A stretch of DNA of 64,000 nt from Brachybacterium sp. P6-10-X1 (GCF_001969445.1 NZ_CP017297.1:2604001-2668000); one strand, 5' to 3'. Counted from the stretch's first letter, positions 19,977 to 29,181 are shown. Notes: generated from the sequence alone by a model not told the origin. Numbers and translations: made by a program.

Positions 19977-20036
19977 AAGGAGGCCTCCCCTCAGGGAGGC
20001 CTCCTTCCTCGTGCCGGCCCCGGGAACGGGGCCGGC
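19977..20036 (+). terminator. Double hairpin terminator after the BCCT gene
   Basis: First stem AAGGAGGCCTCCC / GGGAGGCCTCCTT (19977-19989 / 19994-20006, 13 bp, 4-nt loop), then GCCGGCCCCG / CGGGGCCGGC (20013-20022 / 20027-20036, 10 bp, loop GGAA). Both are perfect. They insulate araA from the upstream gene. Confidence 0.85.
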
Positions 20037-20080
20037 CCCGAACCCGGAGTTCGACGACCGCACGGGATGAATCGGCTCGC

Positions 20081-20110
20081 TTGACACCCTCATTGTGAAC
20101 GTTCACACTA
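20081..20110 (+). promoter_or_regulatory. araA promoter with perfect LacI-type operator
   Basis: -35 TTGACA (20081-20086), 17-18 nt, then a CACACT/ACACTA -10 region (20104-20110). The perfect 14-bp palindrome TGTGAACGTTCACA (20094-20107) overlaps the spacer and -10. Same motif as at chvE and araB. Confidence 0.8.
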
Positions 20111-20175
20111 AAGGGGTCGCCCATCTCCGGCCCGCCGCTGCACGGCTGCGCCCCGCCCTCCCCGAAGGAGTCACT

Positions 20176-21684
20176 GTGGACAATCCTTTCGTCGCCCGCG
20201 AGATCTGGTTCCTGACCGGCAGCCAGGGCCTGTACGGCCCCGAGACCCTCGACCAGGTCGCCGAGCAGTCCCGCACGATCGCCGAGACCCTCGACGGCGG
20301 CGCGGACATCCCGGTGAAGATCGTCTGGAAGCCGGTGCTGACCGAGCGCGACGCGATCCGCGAGACCGCCCTGGCCGCGAACGCCGATCCCGCGTGCGTG
20401 GGCGTCATCGCCTGGATGCACACCTTCTCCCCGGCGAAGATGTGGATCCAGGGTCTGGACGCGCTGACCACCCCGCTGCTGCACCTGCACACGCAGGCGG
20501 ACGTCGCCCTGCCCTGGTCGACCATCGACATGGACTTCATGAACCTCAACCAGGCCGCGCACGGCGACCGCGAGTTCGGATACATCGCCACCCGACTGGG
20601 CGTGCACCGCAAGACCGTCGTCGGCCACGCGAGCGACGCGGGCGTCCGGGCCAAGGTGGGCCGCTGGGCCCGCGCCGCCACCGGCTGGGCCGAGATGCAC
20701 TCGCTGAAGCTGGCCCGCTTCGGCGACAACATGCGAGGCGTCGCCGTCACCGAGGGGGACAAGACCGAGGCCGAGCTGCGCCTGGGCGTCTCGGTGAACA
20801 CCTGGGGTGTCAACGACCTGGTCAGCACTGTGGAGGCGGTCGACGACCGGGAGGTCGACGCCCTGGTCGCCGAGTACGAGGAACTCTACGACGTCGCCCC
20901 CGAGCTGCGCAGCGGCGGGGAGCGTCATGAGTCGCTGCGCTACGGGGCCCGCCAGGAGATCGGTCTGCGCACCTTCCTCGACGAGGGCGGCTTCGGCGCG
21001 TTCACCACGAACTTCGAGGACCTCGGGGGACTGCGTCAGCTGCCGGGCCTGGCCGTCCAGCGCCTGATGGCCGACGGCTACGGCTTCGGCGCCGAAGGCG
21101 ACTGGAAGACCGCGATCCTGGTGCGCGTGGCCGCGGTGATGGGCTATGGCCTGCCCGGCGGCGCCTCCCTCATGGAGGACTACACCTACGAGCTCACGCC
21201 CGGCAAGGAGAAGATCCTCGGCGCCCACATGCTCGAGGTCTCCCCCTCGCTGACCACCGCGAAGCCCACGCTGGAGATCCACCCGCTGGGGATCGGCGAC
21301 CGGGAGGACCCGGTGCGGCTGAAGTTCTCGGCCGACGCCGGGCCCGCCGTGGTGGTGGCCCTGTCCGACATGCGCGAGCGGTTCCGCCTGGTCGCCAACG
21401 TCGTCGAGGTGGTCGAACCCGACGAGGCGCTGCCGAAGCTGCCGGTGGCCTGCGCCGTCTGGGAACCCGCCCCCGACTTCGCGACCTCCGCGGAGTGCTG
21501 GCTGACCGCCGGCGCCGCGCACCACACGGTGATGAGCAATGCCGTGGACCTCGAGGTGTGGCAGGACCTCGCCCAGATCGGCGACCTCGAGCTGGCCGTG
21601 ATCGACGAGGAGACCACCGTGCGCTCCTTCGCCCAGGAGCTGCGCACCAACCAGGTGTTCTACCGACTCGGCCAGGGGTTCTGA
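20176..21684 (+). CDS. araA: L-arabinose isomerase
   Basis: Isomerises L-arabinose to L-ribulose, a manganese enzyme of about 500 residues; here 502. The start is GTG 20176, 5 nt after SD GAAGGAG; the frame is open back to a GTG inside the operator at 20095, which cannot be the start if that is the promoter. Motifs: [43 protein letters not shown], metal-site residues in [10 protein letters not shown] and [17 protein letters not shown], and the C-terminal AAHHTVMSN. It is transcribed alone or with the oxidase that follows. Confidence 0.97.
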   Translation: MDNPFVAREIWFLTGSQGLYGPETLDQVAEQSRTIAETLDGGADIPVKIVWKPVLTERDAIRETALAANADPACVGVIAWMHTFSPAKMWIQGLDALTTPLLHLHTQADVALPWSTIDMDFMNLNQAAHGDREFGYIATRLGVHRKTVVGHASDAGVRAKVGRWARAATGWAEMHSLKLARFGDNMRGVAVTEGDKTEAELRLGVSVNTWGVNDLVSTVEAVDDREVDALVAEYEELYDVAPELRSGGERHESLRYGARQEIGLRTFLDEGGFGAFTTNFEDLGGLRQLPGLAVQRLMADGYGFGAEGDWKTAILVRVAAVMGYGLPGGASLMEDYTYELTPGKEKILGAHMLEVSPSLTTAKPTLEIHPLGIGDREDPVRLKFSADAGPAVVVALSDMRERFRLVANVVEVVEPDEALPKLPVACAVWEPAPDFATSAECWLTAGAAHHTVMSNAVDLEVWQDLAQIGDLELAVIDEETTVRSFAQELRTNQVFYRLGQGF

Positions 21685-21774
21685 GGTCACGGCCCCGGCC
21701 CGACGCGCCTGATCGGCCCCGACCAGCGCGACGATCCCGACCCCGCCCATCCCGCCGACACCCTCGAGGTCACC

Positions 21775-23043
21775 ATGGCATCGCCTCCCTCTGCCCCGGG
21801 CCGCAGTTGGTCCGACACCGTCGACTACGGCCCCGGACCCCTGCACGCTCCCGCCTCGGTCGAGGAGCTGCGCGAGCTGGTCGGCCGCAGCCGGAGGATC
21901 CGGGCGCTCGGCACCCGGCACTCGTTCTCCCACGTCGCGGCGAGCGACGGGCCGCTGGTGAGCCTGGCGAACCTCCCGTCGGATCTCGAGTTCGACACCA
22001 CGGCGCGCACCGTGCGGGTCGGGGCCGGGGTACGGTACGGCGAGCTGTCCGCAGCCGCCGCCGAGGTGGAGCTGGCCGTGGCGAACACGGGCTCCCTCCC
22101 CCACATCTCGGTGGGCGGGGCGAGCGCGACGGGCACGCATGGTTCCGGTGATCGTCTCCGCTCGCTCGCCTCCTCCGTGCGGGCGATCGAGCTGGTCACC
22201 GCCGATGGCGATCTGGAGACGCTCTCCCGCGAGGACGATCCCGAGATCTTCGACGGCGCCGTGCTCGCGCTCGGAACCCTCGGCGTCGCCACCCACCTCA
22301 CGCTCGATCTGGTGCCCGCCTTCGACCTGCGCCAGAGCGTCCACCTCGATCTCGCCCCGGAGTCGATGACCCCGGCGGATCTGGGCTCCGTGCTGGGGGC
22401 CGGATACAGCGTGAGCCTGTTCCACCACTGGGACGGGCACGTCGCGCAGGCCTGGGTGAAGCAGGAGGCCGACGCGGACCCGCTGCCCGAGCGGTGGTTC
22501 GGGGGGCGGCGCGCCGCCACCGCCGTCCACCCCGCCCCCGGGATGCCGGCCGACTTCTGCACCGATCAGACCGGCGCTCCCGGACCCTCCCACGAGCGGC
22601 TGCCGCACTTCCGGCTCGAGTTCACCCCGAGCAGCGGCGCGGAGATCCAGTCGGAGTACTTCGTGGCCCGCGAGCATCTGTCCGCAGCGCTCGCCGCGGT
22701 GATGCCCCTCGGGGAGCGGATCCGACCGCTGCTGCACGTCTCCGAGATCCGCACCGTGGCGGCCGACGAGCTCTGGCTCTCCCCCGCGTACCGGCGCGAC
22801 AGCGCCTGCGTGCACTTCACCTGGCACCAGCGCCCGGCCGAGGTGGAGGCGCTGCTGCCGGACATCGAGGAGCGCCTGGCGCCCTTCGCGCCGCGCCCGC
22901 ACTGGGGCAAGGTGTTCACCTCGGCGCCCGGGACCGTGCGTGCGCAGTACCCGCGACGGGAGGATTTCCTGGCGCTGCGCGAGCGCATGGACCCGGAGAG
23001 GGTCTTCCGCAACGACTACGTCGATCGACTGCTCGGGGCGTGA
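21775..23043 (+). CDS. FAD-linked alditol/xylitol oxidase-like protein
   Basis: Flavoprotein of the VAO/GlcD family, 422 residues, predicted to oxidise a sugar alcohol or related polyol with oxygen, giving hydrogen peroxide. The FAD domain shows RIRALGTRHSFSHVAASDG, where the His aligns with the covalent-FAD histidine of Streptomyces AldO, then LPHISVGGASATGTHGSGD. The C-terminal cap has CVHFTWHQ and the family ending VFRNDYVDRLLG. No signal peptide, so cytoplasmic. It lies 90 nt after araA; arabinitol or xylitol are plausible substrates by context only. Confidence 0.85.
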   Translation: MASPPSAPGRSWSDTVDYGPGPLHAPASVEELRELVGRSRRIRALGTRHSFSHVAASDGPLVSLANLPSDLEFDTTARTVRVGAGVRYGELSAAAAEVELAVANTGSLPHISVGGASATGTHGSGDRLRSLASSVRAIELVTADGDLETLSREDDPEIFDGAVLALGTLGVATHLTLDLVPAFDLRQSVHLDLAPESMTPADLGSVLGAGYSVSLFHHWDGHVAQAWVKQEADADPLPERWFGGRRAATAVHPAPGMPADFCTDQTGAPGPSHERLPHFRLEFTPSSGAEIQSEYFVAREHLSAALAAVMPLGERIRPLLHVSEIRTVAADELWLSPAYRRDSACVHFTWHQRPAEVEALLPDIEERLAPFAPRPHWGKVFTSAPGTVRAQYPRREDFLALRERMDPERVFRNDYVDRLLGA

Positions 23044-23047
23044 GGCC

Positions 23048-23074
23048 GGCTCCCAGCGGCGCGCGTCGGGAGCC
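23048..23074. terminator. Bidirectional terminator between convergent genes
   Basis: GGCTCCC (23048-23054) pairs with GGGAGCC (23068-23074), 13-nt loop, in the 60-bp gap between the oxidase and the DUF1206 gene. Confidence 0.5.
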
Positions 23075-23103
23075 CGGCCGGGTCGAGTGCGCGCCGGTCG
23101 CGT

Positions 23104-23946
23104 TCACATGTCCTGGTAGCGCGAGCGGAGGAAGCAGTACAGCCCGAAGATGATCAGCCCGCCACCGATCACCAGCATCATCACCTTCCCCTCGGGCAGA
23201 CCCGCCATGGTGTGCAGCGCCCCGTCCAGCCCGGTGGCCTTCCGGGGATCCGTGGAGATCCCGGCCCAGCCCAGGAGCGCTCCCACCGCCATCAGGGCCA
23301 AACCCTTCCCGGTGTACCCGATGATCCCGGTGATCCGCAGGACGATGCCGATGCTCGGATGCTTGCTGCGGTCCAGCTGGTTCAGGAACCGTCGGGAGAG
23401 TCCGAGGGCCGCGTAGCCGATGCCGATCCCGATCACGACCGCGGCGAGGAGCAGCAGCAGCGCGCGTCCGATCCCGGTCCCCAGGAGTCCTGCCGTGACG
23501 GACTCGGTCTGGGAGCTGGTGGAGGAGCTGCCGCCGGCCGCGAAGCGCAGCACGGTCACGGACAGCGCGGCGTAGGCCACGGCCTTGCCGAGCCATCGTG
23601 CCGCCTCCCAGGCGGCCGCCGACGTCTTCCTGCGTCGACGCGCCCCGAACCACGCCCGCAGCACCAGCCACAGCGCGAGGGCGACCATGGCCGTCCCGCC
23701 GGCCCAGAGCAGGACCTGCCCTCCGGGAGCTCGGGCGATCATCGCCATCGCCCCGGAGCGGTCAGCGCTGCTCCCGGCGGTCCCGAGCGCGATCTGCGCC
23801 GCGATCCAGCCGATCAGCACGTGGACGATGCCGCTCATGAGGAAGCCGCCGCGCGCCACCACGTGGAAGCCGGGCTGCTCGACGGCGGTCTCCGCCGCCT
23901 CCTCGACGGCGTCGGCGCCGTCGTGCTCGTGATGGCTCGGTCCCAT
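23104..23946 (-). CDS. DUF1206 membrane protein
   Basis: Integral membrane protein of 280 residues with about six hydrophobic segments arranged as three similar pairs, the usual DUF1206 layout. Each repeat has a GXXXXG-like helix (GGFLMSGIVHVLIGWIAAQ, AVAYAALSVTVLRF, GIIGYTGKGLALMAVGALLG). The acidic, His-containing N-tail is cytoplasmic. Function is unknown for the family. It stands alone between the arabinose and isomerase loci. Confidence 0.85.
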   Translation of the reverse strand: MGPSHHEHDGADAVEEAAETAVEQPGFHVVARGGFLMSGIVHVLIGWIAAQIALGTAGSSADRSGAMAMIARAPGGQVLLWAGGTAMVALALWLVLRAWFGARRRRKTSAAAWEAARWLGKAVAYAALSVTVLRFAAGGSSSTSSQTESVTAGLLGTGIGRALLLLLAAVVIGIGIGYAALGLSRRFLNQLDRSKHPSIGIVLRITGIIGYTGKGLALMAVGALLGWAGISTDPRKATGLDGALHTMAGLPEGKVMMLVIGGGLIIFGLYCFLRSRYQDM

Positions 23947-24122
23947 GATGGAACTCTAGGCGTGGATGGCCACGACGCGGCCGACGGCGCGGTCGGCATC
24001 GGCCGGGACAGGTCGCCTCATGGCGCACACGGGGCGGGCGCCGGCGTCGACGGCCCGTGCTGATCAGGCATGAGCGATCTTGCCGCGACGATCGCACCGA
24101 TCGAGCTCGGCGCGATCCTGAC

Positions 24123-24896
24123 TCAGGCCGAGCCAGGGTCCGCCTTCCGCACGGCGGCGAGCGCGGCCGGAAGCTCCGCCGCCAGATCCTCCCAGGTGCA
24201 TTCGATGGTCACGCCCTCCCGATAGCCGCCCCGGCGCAGTGCCGCGAGGAATTCGGCCAGTGGCCAGTCCCCCTGGCCGGGCGGGGTGCGACCCGAATCG
24301 GCCACGTGCACGTGGCCGATCCGGCCGGCCAGGCGCTCGAGGGCGTCGAAGGGCTCCCCTTCGAGCTGCACGTGGTAGAGATCCGCGACGATCCTCACGC
24401 CGTGGACATCGTGCGCGTCGAGGAACCGGGCCGCCTCCTGCACGGAGTGGATGAGGTCGGTCTCGCCTGCATGAAGCGGCTCGAGCACGACCTCTAGGTC
24501 GCGCGCCCGCGCTGTGTCCCGCGCGATCACGAGCACGTCGGCGAATCGGGCCGAACCGTCGGTCACCGAGACATCCGGGCCGATCGTCCGCGCCGCACCG
24601 CTGCCGAGGACGACCTTCGCCCCCGGCTCCGCGACTGCCGCGACCGCGTCGAGCACGACCTCGAGGTAGGACCTGACCTCCCGAATCGGCACCGAGGGGT
24701 CGGAGATCCGAACGGCCCCGGGAACCAGGATCGCGAAGGACGGCACCCGCCGGGCAGGAGTCACGTCCACGGGCTGCCAGCGACCGTCATCCCCCACGCG
24801 CACGAGCACGTCGACGATCGCCGACTCCACGTAGTCGGCCCCGGCGGCGAGGGCAGTCTCCTGCTGGTCGATGGGGGCGATGACTCCATAGGGCAC
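24123..24896 (-). CDS. Sugar phosphate isomerase/epimerase (TIM barrel)
   Basis: Xylose-isomerase-like TIM-barrel protein, 257 residues, of the AP_endonuc_2 fold that includes sugar and inositol epimerases. Putative metal ligands are the Glu in LEPLHAGETDL, the Asp/His pair in VADLYHVQLEGE, the His in GHVHVADSG, and the late Glu in IECTWEDL. The start is GTG 24896, with SD GAGGAG 9 nt upstream, giving MPYGVIAPIDQQETALAAG, which aligns from its first residue with the N-terminal domain of the fusion protein at 29182-31449. It is divergent from an ABC operon, suggesting joint use. Substrate unknown. Confidence 0.85.
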   Translation of the reverse strand: MPYGVIAPIDQQETALAAGADYVESAIVDVLVRVGDDGRWQPVDVTPARRVPSFAILVPGAVRISDPSVPIREVRSYLEVVLDAVAAVAEPGAKVVLGSGAARTIGPDVSVTDGSARFADVLVIARDTARARDLEVVLEPLHAGETDLIHSVQEAARFLDAHDVHGVRIVADLYHVQLEGEPFDALERLAGRIGHVHVADSGRTPPGQGDWPLAEFLAALRRGGYREGVTIECTWEDLAAELPAALAAVRKADPGSA

Positions 24897-24954
24897 GACG
24901 ACTCTTCTCCTCGGGTAGGTCCGCGTCTGCGATGCATCCGCGACCCAGAGTACA

Positions 24955-24968
24955 TTTGCACGTTTCAA
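24955..24968. promoter_or_regulatory. LacI-type operator TTTGCACGTTTCAA
   Basis: Same sequence type as 48566-48579 (opposite orientation, TTGAAACGTGTAAA) and sharing the half-site CGTTTCAA with 33961-33973 and 48677-48689. It lies about 60 bp before the isomerase start and 260 bp before the binding-protein start, so it could serve either direction. Confidence 0.6.
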
Positions 24969-25005
24969 CCATGAGTGTCCAGGGTCGCCCCTGCCACGCC
25001 CTGAC

Positions 25006-25024
25006 GTCACGAATCTGCCGTGAC
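25006..25024. promoter_or_regulatory. Inverted repeat GTCACG-N7-CGTGAC
   Basis: Perfect 6-bp half-sites with a 7-nt spacer in the divergent region. No matched -35/-10 pair could be assigned with confidence. Confidence 0.35.
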
Positions 25025-25088
25025 AACATCTGGCAACCGCTATCCAGCGGGTCGAAGTCTCCCCAGACTCGACGCACGGAAACACCCT

Positions 25089-25114
25089 CCCGACGGGAGG
25101 ACCCGACGGGAGGA
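25089..25114. repeat. 13-bp tandem duplication CCCGACGGGAGGA
   Basis: Two identical adjacent copies, 110 bp before the binding-protein start. Each holds a GGGAGGA purine run. Confidence 0.85.
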
Positions 25115-25224
25115 TTCGTGCAGTGGTGCACGATCACCCTCGGGAACAGTCTGCGCGATCCATGGCCGCGACACCCGCGCGTCCGCGCACTCCTCATCCC
25201 GCGATCATTCCAGGAGTCCCTGAC

Positions 25225-26529
25225 ATGGCCCTCTCCCGTCGAACCCTGTTCACTGCCGCCGGTGCCGGGGCCGTCGGCATCGGCGGCTCCTCCTGTGGTT
25301 CCGGCGGCGCCGTGGATCCGTCCGAGACGGTCGACCTCGATGTCGATCCCGCCTCGCTGTCCGGCGAGATCGGCCTGCTCACCCCGGACTTCATCGGCGA
25401 CGACCGCCTCGTGCTGGACGCGGACGTCATTGCTCCCTTCACCGAGGGAACCGGCATCTCGGTCGCCGTGGATCAGGTGGATTGGAACAAGCTCAATGAG
25501 AAGATCTCGACCGGGATCGCCGGCGGCATCATCGCTGACCTGATCATGACCGGCGTCGGCTGGACCCAGCCCTTCGCGGAGAAGGGGATCTTCGCCGAGA
25601 TCCCCGCCGACTACATCGAGAGCCTCGGCTTCGACGAGAGCGTGCTCAGCTCCACGCAGTTCGAGGGAAAGTACTACTCGTTGCCCCAGGCACTGGACCT
25701 GCGGTTCTTCGCGTACCACCCCGATCGCTTCGCAGAGCGCGGCATCACCGAGCCGCCGACGACCCTCGACGAGCTCGCCCAGGTCGCCGAGGAGCTCACG
25801 GGGGACGGTGTCGTGGGGCTGGACTACCTCTCCGGCAGCGCCGGCAGTGCCCGGCAGGCCTTCGTCTTCCTGCTCTACGCCTTCGGCGGCCGGATGTTCA
25901 GCGAGGACGGCTTGACGCCGCGACTCCACGAGGAGCCCGGCCGGCTCGCTCTGCAATGGATGCTCGATCTCATGTCCACGGGCGGGATCAACTACAACCT
26001 CCGGGCTGCGGAGGGCCAGCCCTCGCCGTTCCAACGGCGCAGGGCGGCGATATCCCTGGTCGCGACGGGCAACTGGCCGACGTGGAAGACCATGACCCCC
26101 GAGCTCTGCGAGGAGGGTGCCGTCGAGATGTTCCTCATGCCCAGCGGTGTCGGCGGGGATCCCGTGATGTTCCAAGGAGGGACCTTCCTGTCCATATCCA
26201 GTCTCTCCCAGAACAAGGACGCTGCAGGCGCCTTCATGAAACACATGCTCGATCCGGAGATCCTCGGCATCGCGAACGCCGCGACCGGCAAGGTCCCGCC
26301 CACCCCGGACATCCCCGAGAACCCGAAGATCGCCCACAACCTGCTCACGAGCTTCGCGCTGGAGAACCTTCCGTACGCCGGGGCCACCGAAGGCGGCTCC
26401 GCCGCATACATGGAGGTCCGCACCAACCTCGACGGTATCGTCGAGAGCTGTCTGACCAAGCGATCCACGGTCACCGAGACGCTTGCGGACATGAAGTCCC
26501 TGTGCGACGACGCCATCAGCAGGCTCTGA
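25225..26529 (+). CDS. Extracellular sugar-binding lipoprotein
   Basis: First gene of a third CUT1 importer, 434 residues. ATG 25225 has SD CAGGAG 8 nt upstream. The N-terminus MALSRRTLFTAAGAG is Tat-like and leads to a lipobox GGSSC. The mature domain has family-1 features (LPQALDLRFFAYHPDRFAER, VGLDYLSGSAGSARQAF, MFQGGTFLSISSLSQNKDAA). The operon continues with two permeases and a YesL-like protein. The substrate is not readable; the divergent isomerase suggests an unusual or acidic sugar. Confidence 0.9.
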   Translation: MALSRRTLFTAAGAGAVGIGGSSCGSGGAVDPSETVDLDVDPASLSGEIGLLTPDFIGDDRLVLDADVIAPFTEGTGISVAVDQVDWNKLNEKISTGIAGGIIADLIMTGVGWTQPFAEKGIFAEIPADYIESLGFDESVLSSTQFEGKYYSLPQALDLRFFAYHPDRFAERGITEPPTTLDELAQVAEELTGDGVVGLDYLSGSAGSARQAFVFLLYAFGGRMFSEDGLTPRLHEEPGRLALQWMLDLMSTGGINYNLRAAEGQPSPFQRRRAAISLVATGNWPTWKTMTPELCEEGAVEMFLMPSGVGGDPVMFQGGTFLSISSLSQNKDAAGAFMKHMLDPEILGIANAATGKVPPTPDIPENPKIAHNLLTSFALENLPYAGATEGGSAAYMEVRTNLDGIVESCLTKRSTVTETLADMKSLCDDAISRL

Positions 26530-26533
26530 GCAC

Positions 26534-27520
26534 ATGAGCACCACAGTCGCCCGCACCGAGGCCGCCGTGGACGAGGACCGCTCCCGCCGACGTCCCGCCT
26601 CCCGCCGACGTCCCGCCTCCCGCCGACGTCCCGCCTCCCGTCGACGCTCCGTCCGCAGGGCCGAGCATCGCTGGGGTCTGCTGCTCGCCGCCCCCGCCAC
26701 GCTGCATACGCTGCTGTGGATCGGGGCGCCGATCCTCGTGGCCATCATCCTGAGCTTCACGGCCTACGACATCATCCATCCTGCGGAGTTCATCGGGCTC
26801 CGGAACTACGCGACGATCTTCACCGACGAGCTCTTCTGGCGCTCGGTCCTGCATAACGTGGTCATCGCGGCCATCGGGATCCCGATCTCGATGTTCCTCG
26901 CTCTCGTGTTCGCCGTGCTGCTCAATCGCTCCCTTCCCGGACAGGGCATCTTCCGCGTGATGGTGTTCTTGCCTCACATCACCGCGACGGTCGCCGTCGC
27001 CATGATCTGGCTATGGATCTACAACCCGTCCCAGAGCGGGTTGATGAACATCGTGCTCGGGACGCTCGGCATCGGCCCGTTCCCCTTCCTGACCGATCCG
27101 GACCTCGCGCTCGGCGCGGTGATACTGGTGACGATCTGGCAGGGAATCGGTCTGAAGATGCTGATCTACCTGGCTGCGCTCCAGGGCCTCGATGCCCAGC
27201 TCTACGAGGCGGCGGACCTGGACGGCGCCAGCTTCGTGCAGAAGTTCTTCCGCATCACCGTCCCGATGCTGAGGCCCGCCACCTTCTTCATCCTGATCAC
27301 GTCGCTCATCGCGAACTTCCAGACCTTCGACCTCATCTACATCCTCACCGAGGGCGGCCCCGCCAACTCGACGTCCGTGGTCACCTACCGCATCTACCAG
27401 ACGGCGTTCCAGGAGTTCCGCGTCGGCCTCGCCAACGCGCAGTCCGTCATCCTGCTGCTCATCCTGATCGTCTTCGCATTCCTGTCCCGCCGGATCGTCG
27501 GAGGCACCGATGGCGACTGA
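26534..27520 (+). CDS. Carbohydrate ABC transporter permease, MalF type, with basic repeat tail
   Basis: Membrane subunit of the third importer, 328 residues, six predicted helices starting near residue 46 (WGLLLAAPATLHTLLWIG), EAA loop YEAADLDGASFVQ, and TEGGPANSTSVVTYRIY. The cytoplasmic N-tail contains RRRPAS repeated three times plus a diverged fourth copy, encoded by an 18-bp tandem repeat. ATG 26534 is 4 nt after the binding-protein stop; its SD is weak, so translational coupling is likely. Confidence 0.92.
   Translation: MSTTVARTEAAVDEDRSRRRPASRRRPASRRRPASRRRSVRRAEHRWGLLLAAPATLHTLLWIGAPILVAIILSFTAYDIIHPAEFIGLRNYATIFTDELFWRSVLHNVVIAAIGIPISMFLALVFAVLLNRSLPGQGIFRVMVFLPHITATVAVAMIWLWIYNPSQSGLMNIVLGTLGIGPFPFLTDPDLALGAVILVTIWQGIGLKMLIYLAALQGLDAQLYEAADLDGASFVQKFFRITVPMLRPATFFILITSLIANFQTFDLIYILTEGGPANSTSVVTYRIYQTAFQEFRVGLANAQSVILLLILIVFAFLSRRIVGGTDGD
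26581..26652 (+). repeat. 18-bp coding tandem repeat (RRRPAS)
   Basis: CTCCCGCCGACGTCCCGC occurs at 26581, 26599 and 26617 without change, with a diverged fourth copy from 26635. The period is a multiple of three, so copy-number change keeps the permease frame and only alters its N-tail length and charge. Confidence 0.9.
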
Positions 27521-28439
27521 GACCCGCTCCACGACCGCTCCCCGTGCCAGGGGTGCCTCGCGCGAGAAGAGCCTGCGCTCGCAGAAACGCGCGGCATCGA
27601 TCGCGATCATGATCTTCCTGATCGTCTCGTCGCTGGTCATGGCGACACCGTTCTTGTGGATGGCGCTGTCCTCGATCCGCGACCCCACCGAGCTCGCGAA
27701 GGTGCCGATGCCCCTGCTCCCGCAGGACCTCCGGCTGGAGAACTACACGGACGCACTGACCCGGGCGCCCTTCGCACTCTATGCCCGCAACTCGCTGATC
27801 CTCGCCACGGCAGCGGCGCTGCTGAACGTGGCCTTCGGATCCGCCTGCGGCTACGCTCTGGCGAAACTGCGGTTTCGCCTGGCACCGGCGATCTTCGGAT
27901 GGATGGTCGCCTGCATCATGATCCCGTTCTACGCGACCGTCATCCCGGTCTTCCTCATGGTGCGACACATGCCGCTGTTCGGAGGCAACTCGCTTCTTGG
28001 CGCCGGCGGCACCGGGTGGATCGACACCTGGTGGGCGCTGATCGTCCCCGGCGCGATCTCCCCGTTCATGGTGTTCCTGTTCCGCCAGTTCTACGTCTCC
28101 ACACCCTCGGAGCTGATCGAGGCGGCGCGTCTCGACGGGGTCAGCGAGTTCGGGATCTACACCCGCATCATCACCCCGCTCATCAAGCCGGGCCTGCTGA
28201 CGGTCGCGCTGCTCAGCTTCGAACAGGGATGGAACAACTTCCTGTGGCCGTTGCTGGTGACCACGTCGGACAACCTGCGCGTGATCCAGGTCGGGATCTC
28301 CTCGTTCCGGCAGGAGGCCTCCACCGAGTGGCACCTGCTCATGGCCGGCACCACCATGGCGGCGGTCCCGATGATCGTGCTGTTCCTGATCTTCCAGAGG
28401 TACTTCGTCCAGGGCTTCGCGGCCTCGGGGATCAAATGA
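27510..28439 (+). CDS. Carbohydrate ABC transporter permease, MalG type
   Basis: Partner permease, 309 residues; the start overlaps the MalF-type gene by 11 nt. Basic N-tail, first helix AIMIFLIVSSLVMATPFLWM, EAA loop IEAARLDGVSEFG, and C-terminal FVQGFAASGIK. Its stop overlaps the next ATG (ATGA). Confidence 0.92.
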   Translation: MATETRSTTAPRARGASREKSLRSQKRAASIAIMIFLIVSSLVMATPFLWMALSSIRDPTELAKVPMPLLPQDLRLENYTDALTRAPFALYARNSLILATAAALLNVAFGSACGYALAKLRFRLAPAIFGWMVACIMIPFYATVIPVFLMVRHMPLFGGNSLLGAGGTGWIDTWWALIVPGAISPFMVFLFRQFYVSTPSELIEAARLDGVSEFGIYTRIITPLIKPGLLTVALLSFEQGWNNFLWPLLVTTSDNLRVIQVGISSFRQEASTEWHLLMAGTTMAAVPMIVLFLIFQRYFVQGFAASGIK

Positions 28440-29098
28440 CCTCGCGGATTCCCACGATTGCCGACGAGGATCCCCGCGCCGAGCGAGGGATCGGCCGGCG
28501 CGACCCCTGGGAGGCCCGCGGCGTGGTCCGCCTGCTGGCCAAGCCGGCGGCGTTCCTCGCCGCGAACTGGGCGGCGATGCTCGCGATGCTCTCCGTGGTC
28601 GGCATCATCCCGGCCATGGCAGGGGCCACCCGCATCACCGGGGATCTCGCGCAGTACGCGGACGAGGCCTTCACCGGGACGCTCCGGCACGTGCGCCGCA
28701 CGCTGCTGCGCGACGCCCCGGTCTCGATGACGCTGCTCCTGGTGCTCGGTGGGATCGGGGCCAACGCCCTGGTGCTGCCCCGGATGGAGATTCCGACCCG
28801 GGTGTTCCTGGTGGGGGTGATGCTCCCCATCGTCTGGGTGATGATCGCGCTGTTCAGCGCGTATGTCCTGGCCGCCGCGCAGGATGCGCATGCCGAGCGC
28901 ACCACGATCGTGCTGCGCGCCCTGGCCTTGGTCGTGCGACGTCCCTTCACCGCACTGGTGGCGCCCGCGCTGATCGTGGTGCTCTCACCACTGTGGCTGC
29001 TCGCCCCGCTGACCATCGCCGTCGGCTTCAGCGTGCCGCCGTGGGTCCTCGGTAGGCTGTGGGGCGGGCGACCGGCCGACGTCCCCGCCGACGCCTGA
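28436..29098 (+). CDS. YesL/DUF624-like membrane protein
   Basis: Small membrane protein, 220 residues, with four to five hydrophobic segments (AFLAANWAAMLAMLSVVGIIP; VFLVGVMLPIVWVMIALFSAY; FTALVAPALIVVLSPLWLLAP). Position, size and pattern match the DUF624/YesL family, found next to CUT1 importers for plant polysaccharide fragments such as rhamnogalacturonan in Bacillus. Its role is unknown. ATG 28436 overlaps the permease stop. The family call rests on topology and context and is less certain than the operon membership. Confidence 0.65.
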   Translation: MTSRIPTIADEDPRAERGIGRRDPWEARGVVRLLAKPAAFLAANWAAMLAMLSVVGIIPAMAGATRITGDLAQYADEAFTGTLRHVRRTLLRDAPVSMTLLLVLGGIGANALVLPRMEIPTRVFLVGVMLPIVWVMIALFSAYVLAAAQDAHAERTTIVLRALALVVRRPFTALVAPALIVVLSPLWLLAPLTIAVGFSVPPWVLGRLWGGRPADVPADA

Positions 29099-29181
29099 GG
29101 AGTGGTCGCGTCGGGCCCGAGGACGGCGCGGACGATGAGGACGGCGGAGATGCCGAGGACGGTCGCCGAGATCTCCTTCGA

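Larger units (their letters stand above)
24897..25224. other. 328-bp divergent regulatory gap
   Basis: No gene is supported. It holds the CGTTTCAA-type operator (24955-24968), a second inverted repeat (25006-25024), a 13-bp tandem duplication (25089-25114) and the SD of the plus-strand binding-protein gene. Confidence 0.6.

Noticed and set aside
20095..20178. Upstream GTG start for araA at 20095
   Set aside because: It lies inside the operator/-10 region and lacks an SD; GTG 20176 has a good SD and gives the family's N-terminus.
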